Origin: Alistipes sp.
Lineage (GTDB): Bacteria > Bacteroidota > Bacteroidia > Bacteroidales > Rikenellaceae
NCBI GenBank assembly: GCA_017437045.1
Contig: JAFSBY010000043.1
Location: 62,001 to 126,000 of the forward strand
Direction: 5' to 3'
Length of the DNA stretch: 64,000 nt
A model generated the notes under the pieces. That model saw nothing but the letters and a program-made list of their open reading frames with translations, was not told the origin of the DNA and did no database searches. Shown here one piece after another: positions 19,059 through 28,868 of this stretch. Position numbers and translations under genes: made by a program. Each line of letters starts with the position of its first letter. Position 1 is the stretch's first letter.

Positions 19059-19093
19059 GCCTGCTCGACCGCCTGGTCGGGCAGGCTTTTTTT
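19059..19093 (+). terminator. Rho-independent terminator of the susCD operon
   Basis: A 12-bp stem (gcctgctcgacc at 19059-19070 with ggtcgggcaggc at 19075-19086, one G.T pair, 4-base loop) is followed directly by seven T residues. This is a strong intrinsic terminator on the plus strand and separates the susCD unit from the enzyme run beginning at 19158. Confidence 0.9.
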
Positions 19094-19157
19094 TCGGCGC
19101 GTATGAGTATTTGCGGGCTGTGATTCGTATATCTATTATAATAAAGGTAAAAACAGC

Positions 19158-21071
19158 ATGAAACGCATTCTCTTTGCCCTCTGTCTGCTCTTGGCCTGCC
19201 AAAGCATCAAGGCTCAAACCATCGCTATCGCCTCGCCCAACGGACGCCACGAGGCCGAAATCACCATTACGACTGTCGATAATCGGTTGCAGGTGCACTA
19301 CTCTACCCGATTCGACGGCAAAGAGGTGATCCGCCCCTCACGGCTCGACTTGGAGATGGACAATCTGGTTTGGGAGCAAGCGTTGGCCCGCGACTACTCG
19401 CGTCATGCCCGTTGGTTCGATGCGTTGCGCTATACTACGCATGAGCGGATCGAGCGCGACACGACCTGGCAGAACCCCTACGGCGAGCGATCGACCGTCC
19501 ACGAAGCCTATCAGGGTGTGATCGTCCATTTTGCTCGTCCCGATAAGTCCGGCTATCGGCTCGACATCGAGTTGCGCGCCTACAACGAGGGTATTGCTTT
19601 CCGCTACCACCTCCCCCAACATCCGAACGCCTTCTACCACCGCCTAAAGGCCGAGCAGAGCGAATTCTCGCTCCCCGCGGGGACGATGGCCTGGCATGCG
19701 GCGTGGGCACAAGCACCCTATACACGTGTCGCACTCGAAGGCTGGGAGCAGTCGGCCGAGCGTCCGCTGACCCTCGAATTGCCCGATGGCCGTTGGGCTG
19801 CCATTGGCGAGGCTTCGGTGGTTGATTTTCCGCGCGGGAAGCTCCATCTGTCGCCCTCGAAGCCCTGCACACTCATCACCGAGCTCAACGACAATGCCAC
19901 CGATTTGGTAACCCCCTACACGATGCCGTGGCGCGTGATTATGGTAGCCGAGTCGGCCGGCAAACTGCTCGAAAGCAACGACATCTTCCTCCATCTGAAC
20001 GCCCCCTCGGCCATTGCCGATCAGCGTTGGATCAAGCCGGGCAAAATCATGCGTGAAACACGTCTGACGACCGAAAATGCCATGGCCGTTATCGACTTTT
20101 GTGCAGCCCACAACATGCAGTATCTGCTCTTCGACTGGAAATGGTACGGACCGGCCGATGATTTCAAGAGTGATGCCTCGATCGTCATTCCGCAGCTCGA
20201 CATGCCGCGCGTCGTAGCCTATGGCCGTGAGAAGGGCATTGGCATCTGGCTCTACATCAACCAACACGCCCTGCAAATGGATGCCGAGCGTCTGTTTCCC
20301 ATCTATGAAAAATGGGGCATTGCCGGTCTGAAGTTCGGTTTCGTACACTTCACCTCGCAACATTGGGCCGACTGGGTGCATCGATTGGTGCGCCTCGCCG
20401 CAAAACACCATCTGATGGTCAATATCCACGACGAGTATCGCCCGACGGGCTACTCACGCACCTACCCCAACCTGCTCACTCAAGAGGGTATTCGCGGCAA
20501 CGAGGAGTTCCCTTCGGCTACGCACAACACGCTGCTCCCCTTCACGCGTATGCTCTGTGGCGCGGGCGACTATACGGTCTGCTACTTCGACCCGCGTTTG
20601 AAAAACAGCCACGCCCATCAGTTGGCGCTCCCCGTGGTCTTCTTCTCGCCCCTGCAAACGCTCTATTGGTACGACACCCCGGCACGCATTCGCGAGGTAG
20701 AAGAGTTGGAATTCTTCGACAATGTGCCCGTTGTGTGGGACGAGACCCGGGTTATCGACGACTCGATGGGCGAACACATCGCCATTGCCCGTCGTGCGGG
20801 TGAGGAGTGGTTTGTGGGTATTTTGGGTGGCGATCAGGCCTGCACGGTCAGCTATGTGCTGGATTTTCTGCAACCCGACACGGACTATGTATTGCGAAGC
20901 TATACGGACGATCCGAACGCGGATACTCCGACCCATGTACGCTGCCAGCGTCATCTGATTCGCAGCAACAAGGCCGTCACGCTCCGACTGCAAGAGCGTG
21001 GAGGTGCAGCCTTACACCTGTTGCCGGCCACCAAAGCCGATCAACGACAATACAAAAAGTGGAAAAATTAA
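19158..21071 (+). CDS. Second GH97 family glycoside hydrolase
   Basis: A 637-residue paralogue of the protein at 2157, with signal peptide (SIKAQ), the SPNGRHEAEITI opening of the GH97 N-domain, and barrel motifs FDWKWYG, GLKFGFVH, HDEYRPTG, QEGIRGNEEFP and VVWDETRVI. As in the first GH97, a Gly (about residue 394, in GLKFGF) replaces the Asp nucleophile of retaining members, implying an inverting mechanism. It opens the second plus-strand gene run, 16 bases ahead of the GH28-like gene. The two paralogues are clearly diverged along their length, so they probably act on different linkages or subsites of one glycan. Periplasmic location is inferred. Confidence 0.92.
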   Translation: MKRILFALCLLLACQSIKAQTIAIASPNGRHEAEITITTVDNRLQVHYSTRFDGKEVIRPSRLDLEMDNLVWEQALARDYSRHARWFDALRYTTHERIERDTTWQNPYGERSTVHEAYQGVIVHFARPDKSGYRLDIELRAYNEGIAFRYHLPQHPNAFYHRLKAEQSEFSLPAGTMAWHAAWAQAPYTRVALEGWEQSAERPLTLELPDGRWAAIGEASVVDFPRGKLHLSPSKPCTLITELNDNATDLVTPYTMPWRVIMVAESAGKLLESNDIFLHLNAPSAIADQRWIKPGKIMRETRLTTENAMAVIDFCAAHNMQYLLFDWKWYGPADDFKSDASIVIPQLDMPRVVAYGREKGIGIWLYINQHALQMDAERLFPIYEKWGIAGLKFGFVHFTSQHWADWVHRLVRLAAKHHLMVNIHDEYRPTGYSRTYPNLLTQEGIRGNEEFPSATHNTLLPFTRMLCGAGDYTVCYFDPRLKNSHAHQLALPVVFFSPLQTLYWYDTPARIREVEELEFFDNVPVVWDETRVIDDSMGEHIAIARRAGEEWFVGILGGDQACTVSYVLDFLQPDTDYVLRSYTDDPNADTPTHVRCQRHLIRSNKAVTLRLQERGGAALHLLPATKADQRQYKKWKN

Positions 21072-21086
21072 AGATCCTTCGAGCCT

Positions 21087-22493
21087 ATGAAAAAGTTCTT
21101 CCTGCTCGGCTTTGCCGGCGCCTTATTGAGTTGCTCAACGCCTACGGAGCCTATTCCGACACGCATCATCACCCATCCGGTGCCGCAAGGCATCTACTAC
21201 GCCATGCACAACGATGATTATACGGTCCGTGTACGCGAAATTGGTGGCGAGTGGCAAGATCTGTACGAATACAAGGTGAAGGTGGACATGGATGCACCGG
21301 TCGAGAGTTCGATGGTCTATTTCGACTTTGAGGGTGAGGTCGAGGTCGAAGTAGCCAAGAACAACGGCACGGTACACGAAGCTACGATTCGTCCGTTAGC
21401 TCGTGGTATTGAGTCGAAACTGACCGACAATCGTCTCACCTTCCGCCTACGCGAGCCCCAGAATCTTTCGATCGAGTTTGATGGAGATCGTCTGCGCAAC
21501 CTGCATCTGTTTGCCAATGCGCCCGAATCGGCCGATGTCCCGCAAGGCGAAGCTCCGGGTATCCGTTACTTCGGAGCCGGTGTACACACACCTCCGACCG
21601 GCGAAAGCGGTTTCCGCATCGCCTCCAACACCCGCGTCTATTTAGCCCCGGGAGCTGTGGTCAAGGGTACACTCATCTGCGACAGCGTAGAGCATGTCCA
21701 GATTGGCGGTCGCGGCATGTTGCTCACCCCGCAACGAGGCGTGCAGGTCACCTACGCGAAAGATGTCACGGTCGAGGATATTGTCGTCGTCAATCCGCGT
21801 CATTATACCCTCTTCGGAGGCCAAAGCGAAGGGATCACCGTGCGCAATCTGCGTTCGTTCAGCTACCAGGGATGGAGCGACGGCATCGACATCATGAGCT
21901 GTTCGGATGTGCTGGTCGAAGGGGTATTCATGCGCAATTCGGATGACTGCATCGCCGTCTATGGGCCGCGATGGGAGTATCGGGGTGATGCACGCAATAT
22001 CGAGGTACGCAACTCGACCCTCTGGGCCGATATTGCTCACCCGATCAATATGGGTATCCACGGTTATACCGGCGATGGAATCGGAAACATACTCGAAGGG
22101 ATCTCGTTCCGGAATATCGACATCTTGGAGCACGACGAAGATGACCCCAATTATCAGGGGTGTCTCTCCATTTGCTGCGGTGATCTGAACTTGATACGCG
22201 ATGTTTTGTATGAGGATATTCGCGTTGAGCATGTTCAGGAGGGGCAACTCTTCCACTTCGAGGTGGTCTACAACGAGAAATACTGCACAGCCCCGGGACG
22301 AGGCATCGAAAATGTCACCTTGCGCCGCATCCAGGCCGGTTACGTTCCAAACCGACCCTCGATCGAGGGCTACGATGCCGAGCACATGATTCGAAACGTC
22401 CGACTCGAGGATGTGACCATCGACGGCCAACCCTTACGCTCGCTGGATGGTATTCGCACGAATAGCTATATTGATCAAATCTCTTTCCAATAA
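21087..22493 (+). CDS. GH28-like right-handed beta-helix lipoprotein (polygalacturonase-type)
   Basis: The 468-residue protein has a lipobox (ALLSC), an N-terminal beta-sandwich (about 25-150) and a parallel beta-helix. Helix motifs match the GH28 pattern: GWSDGIDIMSC, then NSDDCIAVYG with paired Asp at about 286-287, then GIHGYTGDG. GH28 enzymes hydrolyse galacturonan or related uronate/rhamnose linkages by inversion using Asp residues in these positions. The classical GHG and RxK signatures are not obvious (GIHG is present), so the substrate may not be homogalacturonan. Neighbours on both sides overlap closely in spacing (16 and 13 bases), which fits one operon of periplasmic enzymes. Confidence 0.78.
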   Translation: MKKFFLLGFAGALLSCSTPTEPIPTRIITHPVPQGIYYAMHNDDYTVRVREIGGEWQDLYEYKVKVDMDAPVESSMVYFDFEGEVEVEVAKNNGTVHEATIRPLARGIESKLTDNRLTFRLREPQNLSIEFDGDRLRNLHLFANAPESADVPQGEAPGIRYFGAGVHTPPTGESGFRIASNTRVYLAPGAVVKGTLICDSVEHVQIGGRGMLLTPQRGVQVTYAKDVTVEDIVVVNPRHYTLFGGQSEGITVRNLRSFSYQGWSDGIDIMSCSDVLVEGVFMRNSDDCIAVYGPRWEYRGDARNIEVRNSTLWADIAHPINMGIHGYTGDGIGNILEGISFRNIDILEHDEDDPNYQGCLSICCGDLNLIRDVLYEDIRVEHVQEGQLFHFEVVYNEKYCTAPGRGIENVTLRRIQAGYVPNRPSIEGYDAEHMIRNVRLEDVTIDGQPLRSLDGIRTNSYIDQISFQ

Positions 22494-22505
22494 CACCGAC
22501 ACACG

Positions 22506-24434
22506 ATGTTCAAGCATATTGTTTTCCTCCTGCTTTGTTGGCCACTGACCACATTCGGACAATCGGCTTATCCAACCCTGCATGCCAATAAGTTGGCTCA
22601 CGCCGAGGCTATTACCCCTGCAGCCCGCCCCTTTTCACTACACGATGTGCGCCTGCTTAAGAGCCGTCTGCGTGATAATTTGGAGCGTGATTCGGCTTGG
22701 ATGGTCTCGCTTTCGGCCGATCGACTGCTCCACAGTTTCCGCACCACGGCCGGTGTCGATGCGGGTCGAGAAGGGGGTTATATGACCGTCAAGAAGTTGG
22801 GTGGATGGGAGTCGCTCGATTGCGAATTACGCGGCCATACCACGGGCCACTACCTTTCGGCCTGCGCCTTGATGTATGCTGCCACGGGCGAGGAGCTGTT
22901 CCGCCTCAAAGGTGACAGCCTGGTGCAAGGGTTACAGATCGTACAACAAGCCCACGGGAATGGCTATTTGAGTGCCTATCCCGAGGAGTTGATAAACCGC
23001 AATCTGCGCGGCCAACGTGTCTGGGCTCCCTGGTACACGCTACACAAGATCTTGGCCGGCTTGTTAGATCAATACCTCTATGCCGACAACCAAACAGCAT
23101 TAGAGATTGCCAAAGGCATGGGCGAATGGGCCTACGAAAAGCTCCGCCAGACGGATGAGGCCACCCGCAAGCGCATGCTTCGCAACGAGTTTGGAGGCAT
23201 CTCGGAGGCTTGGTGGAACCTCTACGGTTTGACCAACGACGATCGTTTCCGCTTTCTGGCCGAGTTCTTCTACCACAATGATGTACTCGACCCGCTCACG
23301 CGTCAAGAGGCGGAGACCTTTGGTACAAAACATACCAACACCTTCATTCCGAAGGTGCTGGGCGAAGCACGTCGCTACGAATTAACCGGTCATGAGCCGG
23401 GAGCGCAAACAGCCCGCTTTTTCTTCCAAGCTATGACATCGGGTCACCTTTATGTCACCGGCTCACTCAGCGACAAAGAGCACTTCTTCGATCCGGCACA
23501 CCATTCGGCACATATCACCGGCTATTCGGGTGAGAGCTGCTGCACCTACAACATGCTCAAATTAGCTCACCATCTCTTCACATGGGATGCTTCACCGGTC
23601 ATGGCCGATTACTACGAGCGTGCCCTCTACAACCACATCTTGGGGCAGCAGGACCCCTCGAGCGGTATGGTCAGCTACTTCCTGCCGTTGCGTTCGGGTA
23701 CCCATCGGGTGTACAGCACTCCCGAGCACTCGTTTTGGTGCTGTGTGGGTAGCGGTTTCGAGAGCCATGCCAAATACGGTGAGGCGATCTACTACCACCG
23801 GGCCGATGAACTATTCGTCAATCTGTTTATCCCCTCCGAGGTACATTGGCGCGAACAGGCCATGAAGGTGCGCCTCGAAAGCGATTTCCCGCACGCTGAG
23901 TTGGTCCGCCTGACCCTCACGCCCGAAAGACCTACCCGCGCTACGATTCGCCTGCGTTACCCTGCGTGGAGCGGTCGCCCCGAGATCACGATCAACGGAC
24001 GAAAAATCTCCCACAAGGGGCAAGCCGGTAGCTACATCGCCTTGACGCGCACCTGGCGTGCAGGCGATCGGATCGAGGTGCGCTACCCCATGTCGCTTCG
24101 CGTCGAAACAACACCCGATGATCCCCAGCGCGGAGCTATTCTCTATGGGCCGATTGTCTTGGCGGCTCGTGCTGGCACAGAGGGCATGATCGATCCGGCA
24201 CCCCACTCCGATCCGAGCCTCTACAACGACTATTACACGTACGATTATCACATTCCGACCTCGATTTGCGATTCACTGACAATCGCCCCCGGCGAGCTCC
24301 TGCCCAGCTTGCAACGATCGAGCTCGGCACTATCGTTCACACTCCCCGACGGACGTATTTTAGAGCCGCTCTACGACATTCACCGCGAGCGTTATATCGT
24401 CTATTGGCATTTTCCTAACCCTGCAAACCGTTAA
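22506..24434 (+). CDS. GH127/GH146-type glycosidase (DUF1680), probable beta-L-arabinofuranosidase
   Basis: The 642-residue secreted protein has the DUF1680 (alpha/alpha)6 barrel. LGGWESLDCELRGHTTGHYLSA, APWYTLHKILAGLLDQY and GGISEAWWNLYGLT are family hallmarks. ESCCTYN (Cys at about 345-346) and WCCVGSG (Cys412, Cys413), with Glu near 325, recreate the Glu/Cys3 zinc site of HypBA1, in which a Cys is the nucleophile. C-terminal beta-sandwich modules follow. GH127 and GH146 enzymes remove beta-L-arabinofuranose; related subgroups act on other furanosides or uronosides, so substrate is provisional. It sits in the middle of the enzyme run with a 3-base gap to the next gene. Confidence 0.88.
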   Translation: MFKHIVFLLLCWPLTTFGQSAYPTLHANKLAHAEAITPAARPFSLHDVRLLKSRLRDNLERDSAWMVSLSADRLLHSFRTTAGVDAGREGGYMTVKKLGGWESLDCELRGHTTGHYLSACALMYAATGEELFRLKGDSLVQGLQIVQQAHGNGYLSAYPEELINRNLRGQRVWAPWYTLHKILAGLLDQYLYADNQTALEIAKGMGEWAYEKLRQTDEATRKRMLRNEFGGISEAWWNLYGLTNDDRFRFLAEFFYHNDVLDPLTRQEAETFGTKHTNTFIPKVLGEARRYELTGHEPGAQTARFFFQAMTSGHLYVTGSLSDKEHFFDPAHHSAHITGYSGESCCTYNMLKLAHHLFTWDASPVMADYYERALYNHILGQQDPSSGMVSYFLPLRSGTHRVYSTPEHSFWCCVGSGFESHAKYGEAIYYHRADELFVNLFIPSEVHWREQAMKVRLESDFPHAELVRLTLTPERPTRATIRLRYPAWSGRPEITINGRKISHKGQAGSYIALTRTWRAGDRIEVRYPMSLRVETTPDDPQRGAILYGPIVLAARAGTEGMIDPAPHSDPSLYNDYYTYDYHIPTSICDSLTIAPGELLPSLQRSSSALSFTLPDGRILEPLYDIHRERYIVYWHFPNPANR

Positions 24435-24437
24435 TCC

Positions 24438-27116
24438 ATGAAACGACTTCTCGTCCTCCTCTTATTGGGTGTTAGCACCTCGGTTTTTGCCGACACACAG
24501 ACCATTCCGATCCCGGCTCTTCGCACCGATTATCCGCGAATGGTCGAGGGAAACACCTGCCGCCAAAGCATCGAGCGATTGGTAGCCACCGAAGCCGGTG
24601 AGGCTGCCATGCAGGGGATCTTTCAGCGTATTGATCCACATGTCAATCGTCACACGACCGATCCGGATTGGATGGTCGGTCGTCTGCAAATGTATTGGCA
24701 CAGCCATGCCAACGAAATCTTCGTCGATGGTGAGCAACTCGATCATGTTTCGGGACGCGCGCCGGTGCCTACGGTGCGTTATCCGGCCAATCGTAGCGGT
24801 CTGCACGACTACGAGCGTCCGAAGTTGGCCGAGGTCGTACCTTTTCAGGATTCTCTCGGCATGTGGCTCAAAAACAAAAAGAGCGGCGAATGGGAGTGGG
24901 CTGATCCGCGCAAAACGGGTAATATCACCGGCTCGATCAACCAGGAGATCATGAGTTTGGCGCGCGATGCCGCCTTCCTCTATTGGTACACCGGCAAGGA
25001 GCCGTATGCACGGTTTGCGACCGATCTGATCGACTGCTACCTGATGGGCCTCTACTATCGTTCGATCCCGCTCGATTTGAACCACGGCCAACAACAGACG
25101 CTTGTAGGGCTTACCTCGTTCGAGGTGATTCACGAAAACAGCGTAGAGCCGGTTTGCGAATGTTTCGATTTTCTGCACGACTACCTTGCACGCCACAAAA
25201 GCGACAAGATGGCCTATTACGAAGATGCACTGCGCAAATGGGCCGATGTGATCATTGCCGGCGGCGTTCCGCACAATAATTGGAATCTGATCCAGGCCCA
25301 ATTCATCCTGCACATCGCGCTCGTCTTGAATGATGACACGGCCTATGCCGATCGTAAAGGACGCGGCTACTACCTGAATCAGATACTCAACGAATCGTCG
25401 ATCCGCCAATGGTCGATCGGTGATCTGATCGAGTTTGGCTTCGACCCCACAACCGGATTGTGGGAGGAGTGCCCGGGCTATGCTACGATGGTGCTTTCGC
25501 AGTTCAGCTCCTTTGTACGTCTGATTGACAATGTCTTGGGTATTGATCTGGTAGCCCACTATCCCGTGATGGCACAAGGTATTGCCAATGCTCCGCAATA
25601 CCTCTTTCCCAATGGGCTGACTGTGGGCTGGGGCGACACCCATTATGGGAAACTGCGCACCGACATTTTCGCCAATATGGTCGCCAATGCTCAGCAATAT
25701 GGCAAACGAGAGGAGGAGGCGCGTTTCACGGCTCTCTATCGCTATTTCGATCCGGCTGCAGGGCAGACGTTGAATCGCCAACGCCGTCTGCCGGCGCATG
25801 TAGCCACCTTCACATCGGCACAACCGTTGGAGTTAGATCCCGCGCTACCGATCGGCAAGATCGAGCAATTTGTCACCCCGACCTTCTACTCCGAGGGGGT
25901 AAGTTGGTTTACGGCTCGCTCGGGCATGGATCCGCAGCGCAGTCTGATGTTTAGCCTCAATGGATCGAAGGGCAACCACATGCACGCAAACGGCATCTCG
26001 ATGGAGCTTTATGGTAAAGGCTATGTGATGGGGCCCGATTTGGGACGTGGCAAGGGTTATACGACACTCGATTATGCCGAGTTCTATTCCCAATTCCCGG
26101 CCCACAACACCGTCTGTGTGGATGGTTGCTCCTCCTATCCGGTGATGATGTCGCAACATGCCTTCCGCTTGGAGAGTTGCTATCCTCGTCCGGAGGTGCG
26201 TGAAGGGTATTATACGGGTGTACTCTATGGCGACATCTACTTTTTGGAGCCGGAGACCCAATCCGATCAACGCCGTCAGGTGCTGATCATCAACACCGAC
26301 CCCGAGGCACCCTACTACCTCGATGTGTTCCGTTCGCGTCGCCGCGATGGAGCAGATAAAACCCACGACTATTTCTACCACAACATCGGCCAGGATTTCT
26401 CGTTAAATCTCCCGTTGCAGCCGACCGAAGAGTTGGCCTTTGCCGGCGGACACCTCTATGCCTACTCCTATTTATGGAATAAGCATAGTGCCATGAGTGA
26501 CCAGCCGATCGAGGGACGTTTTACCATGCACCTGCCGGACAGCACACAATGCGGCATGCAGCTCTGGATGCGAGGCGATGTGCAGCGCAAGCTCTTTACG
26601 GCCTATTCTCCCCATATCAATGCGCTGACTCGTACGCCGATGCCTTACGATGTCAAAAGCACGCCGTGCCAGACCTTTGTAGCTCGCCAGTATGGTGAGG
26701 CGTGGAACCACCCCTTTGCCGCCATTTTTGAGCCGTTCGATCAGCAGGGCTGTTCCATCGAACGCGTAGAATGGCAGCCCTCGCTTCAAGACGGATCGGT
26801 AGCCGTAACGGTGTACAAGGCAGGCGGAGGCAAAGACCATATCCTCTCCTCGGATCAGTTGCGCAAGATGCAGTGCGGCGAGTTGCACGCCACAGCACTA
26901 TTAGCCGTAGCCGGTCATCAATCTTGGTTTATGGCACGTGGCACCGATCTGCAGTGCCGGGAGATAACGATTCGTTGCAAGGAGGCGGCTACCGTAGCCG
27001 TTGCACAATGTGCCGAGGGGTGGTTCTACACCTCCGACAAGCCCTGCCAGATCATCCTGCATGGTCGTAAGCATCAGCTGCCCGCATCCGACTGGATTTG
27101 TTTCAAAAAAATGTAA
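24438..27116 (+). CDS. Heparinase II/III-like polysaccharide lyase
   Basis: The 892-residue protein has a signal peptide (VFADT), an N-terminal (alpha/alpha) toroid of about 430 residues (SINQEIMSLARDAAFLYWYTG, GVPHNNWNLIQAQFILH, LIEFGFDPTTGLWEECPGY) and a C-terminal beta-sandwich region. The junction motif GNHMHANGISMELYGKGYVMGPD (from about residue 513) is the conserved heparinase II/III stretch in which His and Asn contribute to metal binding or catalysis. PL12, 15, 17, 21 and 39 share this architecture; I do not assign one. It would produce unsaturated uronate ends that the GH88 encoded downstream could remove. The signal peptide places it outside the cytoplasm. Confidence 0.82.
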   Translation: MKRLLVLLLLGVSTSVFADTQTIPIPALRTDYPRMVEGNTCRQSIERLVATEAGEAAMQGIFQRIDPHVNRHTTDPDWMVGRLQMYWHSHANEIFVDGEQLDHVSGRAPVPTVRYPANRSGLHDYERPKLAEVVPFQDSLGMWLKNKKSGEWEWADPRKTGNITGSINQEIMSLARDAAFLYWYTGKEPYARFATDLIDCYLMGLYYRSIPLDLNHGQQQTLVGLTSFEVIHENSVEPVCECFDFLHDYLARHKSDKMAYYEDALRKWADVIIAGGVPHNNWNLIQAQFILHIALVLNDDTAYADRKGRGYYLNQILNESSIRQWSIGDLIEFGFDPTTGLWEECPGYATMVLSQFSSFVRLIDNVLGIDLVAHYPVMAQGIANAPQYLFPNGLTVGWGDTHYGKLRTDIFANMVANAQQYGKREEEARFTALYRYFDPAAGQTLNRQRRLPAHVATFTSAQPLELDPALPIGKIEQFVTPTFYSEGVSWFTARSGMDPQRSLMFSLNGSKGNHMHANGISMELYGKGYVMGPDLGRGKGYTTLDYAEFYSQFPAHNTVCVDGCSSYPVMMSQHAFRLESCYPRPEVREGYYTGVLYGDIYFLEPETQSDQRRQVLIINTDPEAPYYLDVFRSRRRDGADKTHDYFYHNIGQDFSLNLPLQPTEELAFAGGHLYAYSYLWNKHSAMSDQPIEGRFTMHLPDSTQCGMQLWMRGDVQRKLFTAYSPHINALTRTPMPYDVKSTPCQTFVARQYGEAWNHPFAAIFEPFDQQGCSIERVEWQPSLQDGSVAVTVYKAGGGKDHILSSDQLRKMQCGELHATALLAVAGHQSWFMARGTDLQCREITIRCKEAATVAVAQCAEGWFYTSDKPCQIILHGRKHQLPASDWICFKKM

Positions 27117-27192
27117 AAAATAGGGATTCGCATTGAGTAAACCCACGCAATCGTTCGTATTAAGAAACATAGTATAAAAAGGCCCTATTGTC

Positions 27193-28851
27193 ATGATCCG
27201 CAAACTATGCACGCTATTGAGCCTCGTGTTGGTGAGTACAACGACCCTTTCGGCGCAAAACAACTGCTCCGAGGTGTGGTGTGCCGACCTGGGGAATGGT
27301 TCGTATCAGAATCCCATTCTGCATGCGGATTATTCTGATCCCGACGTGGTATGTGTCGGTAAAGATTATTGGATGACCGCCTCGTCGTTCAACTGCATAC
27401 CGGGCCTGCCGATCCTCCACTCCCGCGATTTGGTCAATTGGCAATTTGCCGGCTATGCGCTGAAACGACAAGTGCCGACCGATTTCTTCGATCAGCCGCA
27501 ACACGGTCGCGGTGTGTGGGCCCCCTGCATCAAACACCACAAGGGATGGTTCTACATCTATTGGGGCGATCCCGATTTTGGTATCTATATGGTCAAAAGC
27601 CGTGATCCGCGCGGCGATTGGAGCGAGCCGGTGTTGGTCAAGGCCGGGAAAGGTTTGATCGATCCCTCCCCGCTCTGGGACGATGACGACCGCCTCTATT
27701 TGGCTCATGCGTGGGCCGGAAGCCGTTCGGGTTTGAACAGCGTCATTACACTCGTCGAACTCAACAGCGAGGGAACGCAGGTGATCTCTGACGAGGTGAT
27801 GATCTTCGACGGTAATGACGGACTGAACCATACGGTCGAGGGTGCTAAACTCTACAAACGAAACGGATGGTATTACATCTTTGCACCGGCAGGTGGCGTA
27901 GCAACCGGTTGGCAGTTGGTGTTGCGCTCGAAAACGATCTATGGTCCCTATGAGGCGCGGGTCGTGATGGCACAAAACGAGAGTACGATCAATGGTCCGC
28001 ATCAGGGTGCATGGATCGAAACGCCGCAAGGCGAATCCTGGTTTCTACACTTCCAAGATAAGGGAGTCTATGGGCGCATCATCCATCTCAATCCGCTTCA
28101 TTGGACGGCAGATGATTGGTGCGTGATTGGCGAAGATCGGGATGGCGACGGATGTGGTACGCCGGTGGCAACCTACCGCAAACCCAACCAAACGATCACA
28201 ATCCCCATCACGCCGACCGAAAGCGACGAATTTTCAACGCGAAGCCTGTCGCCTCAATGGCAATGGCACGCCAATCCGCAAGATTGGTTTGGGATGACCA
28301 GCGGCTATGGATTTCTGCGTCTGTACGCTTCGCGTGCGCCTTTCGTGAATCTTTGGACGCTCCCGAATCTCTTGTTGCAAAAGTTCCCGGCCGCACGGTT
28401 TACGGCCACCACAAAATTGCGGTTTGCCTCGAAGGGCGAGGGTGACAGTGCCAATCTGTTGGTGATGGGTTATGATTATGCCCGCATCGGGTTGCGTCGC
28501 CATGGCGAGGAGGCGGTCGTCGAGCTGGTCACCTGCCACGATGCGGATCAAAATACCCCCGAAGAGTCTGTGGAATTTCAGCGCCTCCCGCTTACCCGCC
28601 ACGAAAGTGGAGCTATTCCGCTCTACACGGCCGATATTTGGTTGCGTGTCGTAGTTTTACAGGATGGCTTATGTCGCTTTTCCTATAGCCTTGATGGCGA
28701 GTCGTTTACCGAGGCTGAAAAAACCTTTACGGCACGTGTCGGGAAATGGATCGGTGCAAAGGTGGGACTTTGCTGCATCAACAACGGATCGAAGGTCGAT
28801 CGCGGTTGGATGGATGTAGATTGGTTCCGGATTACACAACCTGAAAAATAA
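27193..28851 (+). CDS. GH43 family glycosidase with C-terminal beta-sandwich
   Basis: The 552-residue secreted protein (signal peptide ending LSAQ) has a five-bladed beta-propeller with the three GH43 acidic residues in place: general base Asp in HADYSDPDVV (about residue 47), pKa modulator Asp157 in GLIDPSPLWDDD, and general acid Glu (about 216) in HTVEGAKLYKRNGWYYIFAP. The C-terminal ~190 residues form the GH43-associated sandwich. Activity is most often beta-xylosidase, alpha-L-arabinofuranosidase or galactosidase; the close match to the HADYSDPD/WAPxIKHHKGWFYIYWGD type suggests the subfamily-12-like group. It is 76 bases downstream of the lyase gene and 17 bases ahead of GH88. Confidence 0.9.
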   Translation: MIRKLCTLLSLVLVSTTTLSAQNNCSEVWCADLGNGSYQNPILHADYSDPDVVCVGKDYWMTASSFNCIPGLPILHSRDLVNWQFAGYALKRQVPTDFFDQPQHGRGVWAPCIKHHKGWFYIYWGDPDFGIYMVKSRDPRGDWSEPVLVKAGKGLIDPSPLWDDDDRLYLAHAWAGSRSGLNSVITLVELNSEGTQVISDEVMIFDGNDGLNHTVEGAKLYKRNGWYYIFAPAGGVATGWQLVLRSKTIYGPYEARVVMAQNESTINGPHQGAWIETPQGESWFLHFQDKGVYGRIIHLNPLHWTADDWCVIGEDRDGDGCGTPVATYRKPNQTITIPITPTESDEFSTRSLSPQWQWHANPQDWFGMTSGYGFLRLYASRAPFVNLWTLPNLLLQKFPAARFTATTKLRFASKGEGDSANLLVMGYDYARIGLRRHGEEAVVELVTCHDADQNTPEESVEFQRLPLTRHESGAIPLYTADIWLRVVVLQDGLCRFSYSLDGESFTEAEKTFTARVGKWIGAKVGLCCINNGSKVDRGWMDVDWFRITQPEK

Positions 28852-28868
28852 AAAAACGTACAAGATAG

